Assembly: GCF_000626715.1 (NCBI RefSeq)
Contig: NZ_AQRA01000003.1
Location: 470,626 to 534,625, forward strand
Source of the DNA: Aquimarina atlantica
Lineage (GTDB): Bacteria > Bacteroidota > Bacteroidia > Flavobacteriales > Flavobacteriaceae
Direction: 5' to 3'
DNA length: 64,000 nucleotides
The position numbers and the translations under genes are program-made. The first letter of the stretch is position 1; every line of letters begins with the position of its first letter. Below, piece after piece: positions 53,172-62,461 of this stretch. The notes under the pieces were generated by a model. The model was not told the origin of the DNA. It ran no database searches and saw nothing but the letters and a program-made list of their open reading frames with translations.

Positions 53172-53217
53172 TATAAACCCCGCCTATCATTATTATAATG
53201 ATAGGCGGGGTTGTTAT
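53172..53217 (+). terminator. Terminator after ankyrin gene 1
   Basis: Perfect 15-bp arms (AACCCCGCCTATCAT) around a 7-base loop. The T-tail is weak, but the stem is GC-rich. Confidence 0.75.
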
Positions 53218-53361
53218 ATAGAAACGCATCGCTTTTATCAAAATATTTTGTTATAAGAAAGTTAAAATCATGTTATTTGGCAAAAGTAGATGTAACATGA
53301 TACCGATTCTAAGGTCGTACTGTATATAAGTCAATCAAATAAACTTAAAATCAATTTCATC

Positions 53362-53742
53362 ATGAAAAAAACAGTTTTAGCAACCTTATTGGTTATGTGT
53401 ATTACTTCTGTAAGTTTAGCTACAGAAACAAATGTGACTACTACTAGTCATAATTACGATCTTACAGCATATAAAACAAGTCCGTTTTGTATGGCAATTG
53501 TAAAAGGAGATTTAGAGACTGTAAGAAAATTAATTGAATTCGGCAGTGATGTTAATCAAAAATCAGATGGGATGACCCCACTTATGTATGCTGCACGATA
53601 TAACCGTGCAGATATTATTAAACTGCTTGTGAAAAACGGAGCAAATATCAAAGCTAAAGATAGCAAGGGCTATACAGCAATGAAATTTGCAAAACAATCT
53701 AATGCTAAGGATGCAATAGCTCTTTTAGAGAAATTGTCATAG
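53362..53742 (+). CDS. Secreted ankyrin-repeat protein 2
   Basis: A 126-residue paralog of the preceding gene. A signal peptide (to about SVSLA) is followed by a short spacer and three ankyrin units: SPFCMAIVKGDLETVRKLIEFGSDVN, GMTPLMYAARYNRADIIKLLVKNGANIK and GYTAMKFAKQSNAKDAIALLE. The block GMTPLMYAARYNR is identical in both copies. It is a tandem duplication with divergence of the signal and spacer. It is followed by a perfect palindromic terminator shared with the convergent M48 gene. Confidence 0.85.
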   Translation: MKKTVLATLLVMCITSVSLATETNVTTTSHNYDLTAYKTSPFCMAIVKGDLETVRKLIEFGSDVNQKSDGMTPLMYAARYNRADIIKLLVKNGANIKAKDSKGYTAMKFAKQSNAKDAIALLEKLS

Positions 53743-53747
53743 GTGTT

Positions 53748-53785
53748 AAAACCATTTCCTGTTGATATCAACAGGAAATGGTTTT
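53748..53785. terminator. Bidirectional palindromic terminator
   Basis: A 38-bp perfect palindrome (arm AAAACCATTTCCTGTTGAT), followed by a T-run on the plus side. It sits exactly between the stops of ankyrin gene 2 and the M48 gene. Confidence 0.85.
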
Positions 53786-54556
53786 TTATTGTACACTGCT
53801 ATATTCCCGTATTGCCTCTTTGATTTTTTCTATGCGATTTTCTGGATCAGGGTGGGAGCTTTGAAATTCGGGAACACGGTTAGGCCCTGCAGCTGCTTTT
53901 AGAATTTTCATTACACCAATCATTTCTTCAGGATTATAACCCGAATTGATCATAAACAATACGCCTAACTTATCACTTTCCAACTCATCACCACGCCCAT
54001 TTTTTAATAAAACATTTTGTCCAATACCATTTACAAGCCCTCCAGCATCTGCACCAACTGATGCTCCGGTAGATATCGTTTTCCAGAATTCATGTTCTGC
54101 TATTCTTTCTGCAGAATGTCGTCCTAATACATGACCGATTTCATGACCCAATACACCAGCAACCTGGTCTTCATTTTGTAATTTGGATAATAAAGCATAC
54201 GTTATAAATATTTGCCCTCCGGGTAATGCAAAAGCATTAACGGTATTGGGATCGGCTAGCAAATGAAATTCATATTTGTAAGGAGTTTGTTTTGCCATAC
54301 TCGAATTGACTAATTTGTTTCCAACCATATCGATATAGCTTTGTAATTTTTGATCAGGGTATAATCCTCCGTGCTGTTGGGCCATTTCAGGAGCACTTTG
54401 TAATCCAATAGCGATTTCCTGATCACTTGTCATATTAATATTTTGTACTCTATCGGTATATGGGTTTAGCGTTTTATTATTACATTTTTTAAAAAATGCA
54501 AAGGCTATGATTGCTAAGCCTATTAATATTCTGATTTTTAAGCCGCCACGTCTCAT
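53786..54556 (-). CDS. M48-family metallopeptidase
   Basis: A 256-residue zinc protease of the BepA/LoiP-like, periplasmic type. An N-terminal hydrophobic segment (about 8-22) serves as signal or anchor. The zinc motif is VLGHEIGHVLGRHSAE, and the third ligand Glu is in DELESDKLGVLFM. VNAFALPGGQIFITYALLSKL precedes it as usual. The expected role is quality control or assembly of outer-membrane proteins. There is no TPR domain, so it is the short form. Confidence 0.9.
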   Translation of the reverse strand: MRRGGLKIRILIGLAIIAFAFFKKCNNKTLNPYTDRVQNINMTSDQEIAIGLQSAPEMAQQHGGLYPDQKLQSYIDMVGNKLVNSSMAKQTPYKYEFHLLADPNTVNAFALPGGQIFITYALLSKLQNEDQVAGVLGHEIGHVLGRHSAERIAEHEFWKTISTGASVGADAGGLVNGIGQNVLLKNGRGDELESDKLGVLFMINSGYNPEEMIGVMKILKAAAGPNRVPEFQSSHPDPENRIEKIKEAIREYSSVQ

Positions 54557-54600
54557 TATAAATTAAATTTTAATATCAAAAAGCTTAAAGTTAATAAATA

Positions 54601-54650
54601 TAAAAGTTGCTTACTAATAAAATGTAAAAAACACTTTTTAGTAAGCAACT
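54601..54650 (-). terminator. Probable terminator after the CAP gene
   Basis: AGTTGCTTACTA pairs with TAGTAAGCAACT around a 22-base AT-rich loop. On the minus strand it is followed by TTTTATATTTATT. Confidence 0.5.
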
Positions 54651-54721
54651 ACTAGAGGTACCGTTTCTTAATTTTAAGAAACAAGATTAGTGCTAACCTT
54701 GCATAGTTGAGTTTGCAGAGT

Positions 54722-55198
54722 TTAGCGGTAAAAAATTTGTGTATAGTAGTATCTGCCACTTTCGTCTTTTATTGCAGCAATACCAGTATGGGTATAATTA
54801 CCCTCAATATTTTTTCGGTGCCCTTCGCTATTAATCCATCCGTCTACAACGCTTCGAGCATCAGGATAAAAACTAGCTACATTTTCTGCCATTCCTGTGG
54901 CATTTTCCTTTTCTCGTAAAGTATCGAATTTAGTATCGAAGTTATCATGGTTGATATTACCTTTAGAAATCATATACCGTGTATGATCAGCAGCTAGTTG
55001 TTCAGCAGTTGTATTTTTTGCTAATGCCTCTAGTCCTTTAGTTTGTCGATATTCATTTACCAATTTTAGTATTTCGTCTGTAATTGAGACTTCACTTGGA
55101 GTTTCTGTAATGGTATTATTATCATCATCCTTAGAACAGGAAAAAACAGTACATAAAAGTACAAAAGCACAAAAGTATTTAATTAAAGAAGTTTTCAT
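54722..55198 (-). CDS. CAP-domain (SCP/PR-1) lipoprotein
   Basis: A 158-residue lipoprotein, with signal cleavage before Cys21 (VFSCSKDDD), followed by an Asp/Asn linker and one CAP domain: LVNEYRQTKGLEALAKN, ADHTRYMISKGNINHD, TGMAENVASF, VDGWINSEGHRKNIEGNYTHTGIAA and YYTQIFY. The His and Glu cleft residues of the family (HTRYM, AEN, GHR) are present. Bacterial CAP proteins have been linked to binding of lipids or cell-wall material. The role here is unknown. Confidence 0.88.
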   Translation of the reverse strand: MKTSLIKYFCAFVLLCTVFSCSKDDDNNTITETPSEVSITDEILKLVNEYRQTKGLEALAKNTTAEQLAADHTRYMISKGNINHDNFDTKFDTLREKENATGMAENVASFYPDARSVVDGWINSEGHRKNIEGNYTHTGIAAIKDESGRYYYTQIFYR

Positions 55199-55398
55199 TA
55201 GTATGGGGTCTTTATTTTATTAAATAACTAAAATAGTATAATTTTAGTATATAGAACTTATTTTGATTTTTTTTTGATTCAATCGAAAAAGAAGTTTTTT
55301 TATGCTACATAGCATTGTTACAGAATCATAAAAGGTAATTTTGAGTATAAAGAGATATTTTTGAAGGAGTTATAAAAATTATTATAAATCCTATGTAA

Positions 55399-56124
55399 CT
55401 ACAATAATTCTGGGTTAATATCTGATATGTTCTCTGAAATATATTGTGTAATAAAATCTTCTGAGAAAAAGTTACTACCAAGTAGTTTTGCTTTTTTTAA
55501 TTCCTCGGCAATGTCTAGTTTTTGATATGATTTTAACATAGGAATAGAAAGTGGAGCATACGAATAGTGCCAGGGCTCATATTTAAACCCTTTTCGGTCT
55601 GCTTTATCTGTATATACAAGGTAAAAACCAAAAGAGTTTGCATGTTTATCCATCCATTCTTTAAACTTGCAAAATGGGCCATCCCCTTCAAAATTCTTGG
55701 TAAGAAGTAATCCTTTGGGCTGTGGAGCATTACCATCTACAATATCTAAATCGGTACCCCAATGATGTCTTGAGGTACCAGGAATAGTAGAATATTCTAT
55801 AATCTTTTGTATAGCTTTAATAGGGGATAACCCTTCTTTTGTAAACTTTTTATATTTACGTTCCCAGATTCGATTCTGGTGTGCATAATCTCTATAGCTG
55901 GAAACTACTTTTATTTTGAATCCACTTTTTAATGCTTCAGTCTTCATTTTCAGAAAGGCCTCATAAGCATCTTTTCGAAGCTTATATCCATCACCAAAAA
56001 GTGAAGGATTGCTTTTTCCCATAAGATCATCTTTAGAGAATTCTGACGAAAGCATAGAAAATGATGATAATGAAACCCCAATCATTCCCAGGGCACTAAT
56101 ACCAATAAAATCTCTTCTTACCAT
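55399..56124 (-). CDS. M15-family D-alanyl-D-alanine carboxypeptidase-like protein
   Basis: A 241-residue zinc peptidase of the VanY/DacY class acting on peptidoglycan stem peptides. Motifs: KVVSSYRDYAHQNRIWERKY, TSRHHWGTDLDIVDG (zinc His and Asp) and EPWHYSYAP (catalytic Glu and zinc His). The N-terminus has MVRRDFIGISALGMIGVSL, with a twin-arginine pattern and a hydrophobic core, so Tat export is likely. It is followed by no terminator that I can see. The clpP gene lies 35 bases upstream. Confidence 0.88.
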   Translation of the reverse strand: MVRRDFIGISALGMIGVSLSSFSMLSSEFSKDDLMGKSNPSLFGDGYKLRKDAYEAFLKMKTEALKSGFKIKVVSSYRDYAHQNRIWERKYKKFTKEGLSPIKAIQKIIEYSTIPGTSRHHWGTDLDIVDGNAPQPKGLLLTKNFEGDGPFCKFKEWMDKHANSFGFYLVYTDKADRKGFKYEPWHYSYAPLSIPMLKSYQKLDIAEELKKAKLLGSNFFSEDFITQYISENISDINPELL

Positions 56125-56159
56125 AGGGATCTGATTATAATTATATCATTTCTGGATCA

Positions 56160-56708
56160 TTATTCCAGAATTCCATCTATAATACCGTACTCTAATGATT
56201 CTTGAGCATCCATCCAATAATCACGATTAAAATCCTTTAGTACTTTCTCAACATCTTGTCCGCAGTTATCTGCAAGAATTTGAGCACTAAGTTCTTTGGT
56301 CTTAAGAATTTCTGCAGCTTGGATTTCTATATTAGAAGCTTGTCCTCTGGCACCACCACTTGGTTGATGAATCATCACTTTTGCATGAGGTTGTATAAAT
56401 CTTCGGCCTTTTTCACCAACACTCAAGAGAATTGATCCCATAGAAGCAGCTAATCCAGTACAAATCGTAGAAACCGGACTTTTTAAACTTTTTATAGTAT
56501 CATACATTGCAAATCCCGATGTAACATATCCTCCGGGACTATTAATATATAATTTGATTTCTTTGTCGCTTATCATATCCAGATACATAAGTCTGTCGAT
56601 TACGTGTTTAGCCGACTTGTCATCTACTTGTCCCCAAAGAAATACACTACGTTCCTCTAGAAATTTTTTGTCGATCAGATCTTGTGTTTTTCCTGATTTT
56701 TCTTTCAT
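56160..56708 (-). CDS. clpP: ClpP-family serine protease (stand-alone copy)
   Basis: A 182-residue ClpP: proteolytic core subunit working with Clp ATPases. The triad is Ser89 (GLAASMGSILL), His114 (VMIHQPSGG) and Asp163 (NRDYWM). The ATG at 56708 (MKEKSGKTQ) is chosen, because the longer frame has only TTG. No propeptide is seen. No clpX or tig neighbour is present, so this is probably the second ClpP paralog of flavobacteria rather than the tig-clpP-clpX copy. It is upstream of the M15 gene. Confidence 0.93.
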   Translation of the reverse strand: MKEKSGKTQDLIDKKFLEERSVFLWGQVDDKSAKHVIDRLMYLDMISDKEIKLYINSPGGYVTSGFAMYDTIKSLKSPVSTICTGLAASMGSILLSVGEKGRRFIQPHAKVMIHQPSGGARGQASNIEIQAAEILKTKELSAQILADNCGQDVEKVLKDFNRDYWMDAQESLEYGIIDGILE

Positions 56709-56840
56709 CTTTATATTTTTTGTGCTTTTTAACTTGTTTTTAATACTTAAAAAGATGTTATAAAAAGCCAATAAAACAATAGAATTGGTGTATTCTTTCT
56801 TTTTTAAGAATTCTTTACATCTTTGAGATAAATGTATAAT

Positions 56841-56848
56841 TATTTTTG
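56841..56848 (+). promoter_or_regulatory. Putative -7 box (TATTTTTG) of the GNAT gene
   Basis: It matches TAnnTTTG 14 bases before the ATG at 56863, implying a short leader. Confidence 0.45.
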
Positions 56849-56862
56849 CAGAAAAACATCAT

Positions 56863-57288
56863 ATGGATTTAGCATTTCACAAAATTTTAAAAGAGGACTT
56901 TGATATTGTTTTACCATTACTTCAGAAATTGATGAATGATCAATTTTCTGATGCTGTTTTAAAAGAAAGATTTAGTGAAATGTTTGAGCAAAATTATGAA
57001 TGCTGGGGAGTGTATTTGGATGAAAAACTAATAGGGTTTTTTGGGTTGTGGTTTATGACACGTCATTATATTGGGAGATCATGCGAACCAGATCATGTGT
57101 ATATTGATGAAGAGAATAGAGGTAAAGGAATAGGGAAGAAGGTATTTAGTTGGATTTATGAATATGCAAAGAGTAGGGGATGCGAGGCTTCTGAACTAAA
57201 TAGTTATGTGGTAAATTACCCTTCGCATAAATTCTATCTTAATGAAGGATATGAAATATGGGCACATCATTTTGTGAAAAAGCTATAA
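56863..57288 (+). CDS. GNAT-family N-acetyltransferase
   Basis: A 141-residue acetyltransferase. The acetyl-CoA-binding region is VYIDEENRGKGIGKKVFSWIYEYAKSRG (R-x-x-G-x-G), with the final LNEGYEIWAHHFVKKL. The substrate is not predictable. Transcription is divergent from clpP, and the next gene is convergent. Confidence 0.88.
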   Translation: MDLAFHKILKEDFDIVLPLLQKLMNDQFSDAVLKERFSEMFEQNYECWGVYLDEKLIGFFGLWFMTRHYIGRSCEPDHVYIDEENRGKGIGKKVFSWIYEYAKSRGCEASELNSYVVNYPSHKFYLNEGYEIWAHHFVKKL

Positions 57289-57459
57289 GATTTTTAACGA
57301 AAATACTTTGTAACTTACGATTACTTGGGCCCAATAGCTATACATGAAAAATGCGAATCTTAAAATGTATAGGAGTTATTGTCAATTATGCTAACAGTAC
57401 AAATGAATATGATTGTTAATAGCCAAAGCCAAAGTCATGATTTTTGACAGCATACAATC

Positions 57460-58605
57460 TTATACATTAATATATAAGTATCCCGAACGATCTTTTTGAC
57501 CTTCAATTTTCAGAATATAATAATAAGTACCTACAGGTAATTGCTCATCCTGGGCAATTGTTGCTCTACCTTCAGAGTAACCTCCCCATGAATTATCGTA
57601 TCCTTTTTTGCGATATACTTCAACTCCCCATCTATTATAGATTATTAGCTCGTTGTTTGAAAATTGCTCAATTCCCTGAATTATAAAAGTATCATTAACT
57701 CCATCGCCATTAGGAGAAACTGCAGTAAATATTTCCAGATCACCATCTAAGATGATATCAGAAGAACCAAAAGTAAGAACAACATAGTTGTCAGGAATCA
57801 TTAGTTCAGAAGTGATTTCACCATTATTTAGATCCCCAGAAGCGGCAAAGTTTCCTAAACTTACCCACTGTTGTAAATTTCTATCCCATCCTACAACTCT
57901 AAGATCTTCTAACTCATCAACAAGAGTTGGGATATTACTATTATCATCCCATGTAAGAGTTACTCTAGTTTCTACATCTCCATCCAGATCCCAAAATTCA
58001 AAAGAGCTTACACCAAATAATACATTGCTGAAATTATCGGTATTAAAACTGGTAGAGAAAAAATTAGGAGAGTTAGGATTTTCAAAGAAGTATGCACCTC
58101 GTGCTGTATTTACAGCTGCTTGATTTTCGATACGCATTGGGCGTAATCTGAAATCATCTCCAATAGGAAAAGTAAAATCTAAAACTCCAGTAATAGAAGA
58201 ATACCCATCTACATATCGATCATCATTTTCACCTAAATAGGGAGCATCATTTATATAATCTAAAGAAACATTACGTCTGTCTCTAGGGGTTTGTACTCTT
58301 CCGTTTAAAAATTCCTGAAAGTTGGTTACACCAACAGCAACATCCAACAGCAAATCATCTACAACATCAATTTCCATGTTATGAAAAATAGGACGGTTAT
58401 CACCAGATACATTTAGGCTTCCTGTAGGATTGTAAAACCCTGCAAGACCTAAATTTTGGTCAAACGTACCATCGTTAATTAAATCAGTGTGGAAACCAAC
58501 TTCACCTTGATCGTGAATTTGAATATTCCCGTAGTTATGAAAAGCTTGTTGAGCTATAGTAACTTGGGCCAGAAGGCATACGACAATAAAAAATATTCTA
58601 TCCAT
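57460..58605 (-). CDS. Secreted protein with T9SS type B (gliding-motility) sorting domain
   Basis: A 381-residue cargo of type IX secretion. A signal peptide ends near VTIAQQ. The central part is a beta-rich region of unknown type (YGNIQIHDQGEVGFHTDLIN, FTFPIGDD). The C-terminal 85 residues are a type B sorting domain: VSPNGDGVNDTFIIQGIEQF, LIIYNRWGVEVYRKKGYDNSWGG, LPVGTYYYILKI and GYLYINV. It lies downstream of the adhesin gene but 500 bases away and behind its own promoter box. It is probably delivered to the surface in the manner of SprB. Confidence 0.9.
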   Translation of the reverse strand: MDRIFFIVVCLLAQVTIAQQAFHNYGNIQIHDQGEVGFHTDLINDGTFDQNLGLAGFYNPTGSLNVSGDNRPIFHNMEIDVVDDLLLDVAVGVTNFQEFLNGRVQTPRDRRNVSLDYINDAPYLGENDDRYVDGYSSITGVLDFTFPIGDDFRLRPMRIENQAAVNTARGAYFFENPNSPNFFSTSFNTDNFSNVLFGVSSFEFWDLDGDVETRVTLTWDDNSNIPTLVDELEDLRVVGWDRNLQQWVSLGNFAASGDLNNGEITSELMIPDNYVVLTFGSSDIILDGDLEIFTAVSPNGDGVNDTFIIQGIEQFSNNELIIYNRWGVEVYRKKGYDNSWGGYSEGRATIAQDEQLPVGTYYYILKIEGQKDRSGYLYINV

Positions 58606-59104
58606 AGTTATATTGGGGTAATACTGTTATTACGGTTAAACAGTAAATATGTTATGGCAAATATATTCTTTTTCAGCAAATTACACTACTTTTTCACGAT
58701 AAAATGCAATTATTTATCGGTGAAACGCATTTTTAACTCGATTAAAGGTATGGTTTTGCTGAAAAGTTACATATTCCTAAAAAATAAACATTTTGACAAA
58801 ACAAACATAAGAAAATAAATAGATTGATATAAGAATTTTATTGAATTAATATAAATAATGTACTGTTATTCATCATAATTCTTCAATATTTTGCTTTAAT
58901 GATTGATAATAAATTTGATTTTTTTCTTTTGAGGCGTTTAAGTTACTAATTAAAAAACTGTACTTAATCGTTAAAACGGTAATACAAAGGTTTTTAGTCA
59001 AATTGTTGATAATTAATGATTTGAGATGAATTAAATTGAGCATCGAAAGAATCAATTATAGAGAACATACTTTTTTGATTCGGTATTCTATTTTATATAA
59101 ATTC
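58606..59104. other. Intergenic region between adhesin and type B cargo genes
   Basis: 499 AT-rich bases. A minus-strand TATATTTG box at 58658-58665 precedes the cargo gene. Nothing else convincing was seen: a 60-codon minus frame at 58873-59055 has no recognisable features and is probably chance. Confidence 0.35.
58658..58665 (-). promoter_or_regulatory. Putative -7 box (TATATTTG) of the type B cargo gene
   Basis: It matches TAnnTTTG on the minus strand 52 bases before the start at 58605. Confidence 0.4.
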
Positions 59105-62100
59105 CTAATTGGGTCTTACTCTATATGTAATCCTTCTATTAGTTATCACAGTTTTAACGATAACATTAAGTGTTCCTGTAGTTGTACCTGCTAAGGGAAT
59201 ATTTTGATCATTTGAAATATCGGCAGACGATACGGTATTATCAAAAGATCCTATCGCAGTGCCTATTACATCAAACGTAAAAGTACAAGAATTACCTGCC
59301 GGTAGACTCACTCCTGAAATAGAAAAGTTATCAGAACCAGGTACAGAGGTTATGGTTCCGCCACAAGATGAGGTTCCATCTGGCGAAGTCGATATTGCCA
59401 TTCCTGAGGGTAAATTATCTGTAAGTGATAAATTTGTAAGATCTACTCCGGTAGTAGGATTTTCTATAGTTATAGTTACTGTTGATTCTTCACCATAGCC
59501 AATTGTAGCGGGAGAAAAATCTTTACTTGCTACTGCAGGAAATGCAACTTCTGTAGAAAGAGCAAAAACTCCTCCCCAAATACCTTCGTTGGCACTTCCG
59601 AGATCTACATTTAAAGTTGTAGCATTGTTAGGAACCAAACCAGTAGCGTCAAAAATATCAATATCCATTCCCCAGTTAAAACCCAAATTTGGATTTCTTC
59701 CGCCAATATCTACCCCAAATTTAGAGATTGTACTATTCAATGTATTGTTGATAGGATTTAAAGCATTAGAAAGAGCTGTTCCATTTATAGATACAAAATC
59801 CCCTGCTAAATTTGCTTCACCATCAAAAGCAAAATATCCGGCATCTGTATCAAAAACTCCTAGCGAAGGGGTTAGTAAACCAGTAACCGTAAAAGCGTCG
59901 TTGGCTCCAAATCCAAAAAAATCAAAGCCATCCCATATACTTACGCTACGTGTTATGTCGGCAGGGTCTTCATAAATAATTACCATGGTCCATCCACCAA
60001 AAGGTCCAGTGAAGGCACTACCAGTTATTAATGGAATATCTGCAACTGTGTAGGTTCCTGATCCTGCTGCTTGCACAACTGAAGTTACATCTGCAAAAGA
60101 CATAAATGTATTCCATCCTGTAAATGAGCCAGTTTCAATATTTGTTACACCGGCGTTAACCGTTGTGTATGTGCCTGCACCAGGTTCTCTAAGCTGTACT
60201 TGCTGTAAATTCAAAGTAGGATCTGGATTTGTTATTCCCCCAAAGGTAGAGTTATACGAACCACCCCAATACAATCCAGCCCAAGCTACAGTTGCTCCTG
60301 CTGGCAAAGTGAAATTTGAGCTACTCGAGTTTATGGTAGTACCGTCAACACTAGCATACCCCATAACTACAGTAGGATTATTAGATGTAGGAGTTCCTGG
60401 ACAATTTGCTGTACAAATGAGGTTGGTATTTCCAATCATATCAAAATTACCTCTGACATTGATTGTAATTCGCTCTTCATAAGGTCTTGGGTTGTCTATT
60501 TCAACGTCTACAATAGTACCTATCCCTTGATCTGTAATGTTAACTGAAGTGTCACTTACGCCAGAGAAGTTAATGAAATAGGTTTCATTTCCTTCTACAA
60601 TAATATCATCTAAAATGGTAACGATAATAGTTTCAGTATCTCCACTAGTTCCATTAAAATTTAATATTCCACTATTTGTTGTGTAGTCATTTCCGGCCGT
60701 GGCAGTATTATTAGTTGTTGTGAAATTTACAGAAAAAGGTCCTGTTGTATTAGGTCCGACATGCGTAACGATAAAAGTAGCCGTACCTGCATTTTCATTA
60801 ACCGAAATATCATCAATACTGATTGCTGCATCATTATCCTCAATTGTAGCTTCTCCTTGATTATCACTAATAGCAACAAGTGAATTACTTACTGTACCTA
60901 AATTCACAAAAAAGTTATGATTCCCCTCAATATCTATATCGTCAATAATTGGTATTGTAATTTGTTGTGTCTCGTTAATATTTCCTGCAAAATTAATAGG
61001 GGAAGGGGTAGCTCCAACTGTTGTATAATCAGCAGGATTAGTTGCGGAGCCATTGACAAGGGTATAAGGTACAGAAAACCCTCCAGCAACATTAGCTCCT
61101 GATAAAGTGATTGTAAAAGTTGCAGTTCCATCACTTTCGTTTACAGTAATATCATTTATTGCTATAGAGGCATTATCATCATCATTAATCGTAATCTCTC
61201 CTTGACCATCAGTAATACTTATAGAAGGATCGCCTATGATAGTTCCAAGATTTACAAATAAACTCTCAGTAGCTTCTGCAAAGTTATCATTAATGATGGG
61301 TATTGGGACTGTTAAAGTTTGTGCTTCAGGGCTTGTGCCCGAAAACCCTATAGTAGAGCTTGTCGTTGTATAATCTCCAGGTGTGTTTGCAGAGTTATTA
61401 GCAGTTGTATAAGCAACAGTAAAAGCTCCGGATGCGTTTCCTCCAGAATGACTAACTGTTAGATCTGCAGTACCTGCATTTTCGTTAACAGTGATATCTG
61501 ATATAGATAATTGTGGGTTTGTACTACTACAAGCAATTGTAGCTGTCCAGCCTCCAAGTGTAACAGTAAAGTCAGAAGTAAATCTAAATGTTAAACATCC
61601 TGTTGTAGAAGATATTGTCGTTCCGTTAGGAGAATTTCCATTATCAAAAATGCCAATAAGAGGACTTGCTGTTGATGTTCCATCATAAATACGAAGAAAA
61701 TCAAAATTATCTTCCACATCAAATTGAGTAAATGAAACACTTACATTTGCTCCAACCACATTTGGACAAATAGTATACGTAAAATCTTCAAAATCATTAT
61801 AATTTCCAGTTGTTCCTCCTGAATCAACAAAAGTACCGCTACAAGTATTTATTGTTACTCCATCAGAAATCATAAAAAGATTAGTTTCAATAGATAAGTT
61901 ATCAATAAAAACAAATTCACCTGGTTCCCAATCTCCAAAATTCCAAGTACTTAAGTTTATAAACCTGATTGTAGTTGTAGAAGACAAAAATGCAGAAATA
62001 TCTACATTAAAAGTATCTGTTTGAGTTCCATCTAAACTACCAATAGTAGTAAAATTTATACCATCAGAAGATACTTGTATATCTAATAGCTCACTAGATG

Positions 62101-62440
62101 TTGATCCTCCTGATCCATCCAGACCAATCGTCTCCCAATCAAAAGATAAAATAGCACTTGAAGCACCAGATAAATCAACACTTCGAATAATCTGCTGAGA
62201 ATTTCGAGTAATATCTTCAAATCGTAGTCTCCCATTATTTATAAGAATACGACCTGAATTAACGCTACCATCATCTGTCTCTACCCAATTAGTAGCCCAA
62301 TTTTGAGTTCCATTATTATTAGTATAAGAGACTGTCCCAAAATTATCAACATATGTATCCTGACCAAAAATAAAGCTGATTGGTAAAATGATCAATATGA
62401 TCAATTGAAGTGGATATAATGTGTTAGATGTAAATTTCAT
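59105..62440 (-). CDS. Large CUB/Calx-beta surface adhesin-like protein
   Basis: An 1111-residue exported protein. After a signal peptide (about 1-26) come a jelly-roll-like domain (about 30-190), a CUB-like domain (about 195-305; FDFLRIYDG), three Calx-beta repeats (about 310-650; each begins I.DI.VNE..GTA and ends in a D-rich turn such as ITINDDD), a long beta domain (about 655-965; VAWAGLYWGG, GGWTMVIIYEDP, similar to DUF3344-type regions) and a DUF11/DUF7933-like domain (about 970-1090). The end is not a known T9SS sorting domain but TVITNRRITYRVRPN. Calx-beta repeats bind Ca2+. It is co-transcribed with the gene at 62462 (21-base gap). Its role is probably adhesion or matrix. Confidence 0.85.
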   Translation of the reverse strand: MKFTSNTLYPLQLIILIILPISFIFGQDTYVDNFGTVSYTNNNGTQNWATNWVETDDGSVNSGRILINNGRLRFEDITRNSQQIIRSVDLSGASSAILSFDWETIGLDGSGGSTSSELLDIQVSSDGINFTTIGSLDGTQTDTFNVDISAFLSSTTTIRFINLSTWNFGDWEPGEFVFIDNLSIETNLFMISDGVTINTCSGTFVDSGGTTGNYNDFEDFTYTICPNVVGANVSVSFTQFDVEDNFDFLRIYDGTSTASPLIGIFDNGNSPNGTTISSTTGCLTFRFTSDFTVTLGGWTATIACSSTNPQLSISDITVNENAGTADLTVSHSGGNASGAFTVAYTTANNSANTPGDYTTTSSTIGFSGTSPEAQTLTVPIPIINDNFAEATESLFVNLGTIIGDPSISITDGQGEITINDDDNASIAINDITVNESDGTATFTITLSGANVAGGFSVPYTLVNGSATNPADYTTVGATPSPINFAGNINETQQITIPIIDDIDIEGNHNFFVNLGTVSNSLVAISDNQGEATIEDNDAAISIDDISVNENAGTATFIVTHVGPNTTGPFSVNFTTTNNTATAGNDYTTNSGILNFNGTSGDTETIIVTILDDIIVEGNETYFINFSGVSDTSVNITDQGIGTIVDVEIDNPRPYEERITINVRGNFDMIGNTNLICTANCPGTPTSNNPTVVMGYASVDGTTINSSSSNFTLPAGATVAWAGLYWGGSYNSTFGGITNPDPTLNLQQVQLREPGAGTYTTVNAGVTNIETGSFTGWNTFMSFADVTSVVQAAGSGTYTVADIPLITGSAFTGPFGGWTMVIIYEDPADITRSVSIWDGFDFFGFGANDAFTVTGLLTPSLGVFDTDAGYFAFDGEANLAGDFVSINGTALSNALNPINNTLNSTISKFGVDIGGRNPNLGFNWGMDIDIFDATGLVPNNATTLNVDLGSANEGIWGGVFALSTEVAFPAVASKDFSPATIGYGEESTVTITIENPTTGVDLTNLSLTDNLPSGMAISTSPDGTSSCGGTITSVPGSDNFSISGVSLPAGNSCTFTFDVIGTAIGSFDNTVSSADISNDQNIPLAGTTTGTLNVIVKTVITNRRITYRVRPN

Positions 62441-62461
62441 ATCGTTATCAGGAAGCCCAGA

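Noticed and set aside
58873..59055. 60-codon minus-strand frame in the gap between adhesin and cargo
   Set aside because: It is Asn/Ile/Lys/Leu-rich, as expected for random AT-rich DNA, with no motif or spacing evidence.
59589..59975. 128-codon plus-strand frame inside the adhesin gene
   Set aside because: It is antisense to a long domain-rich gene and of low-complexity composition.
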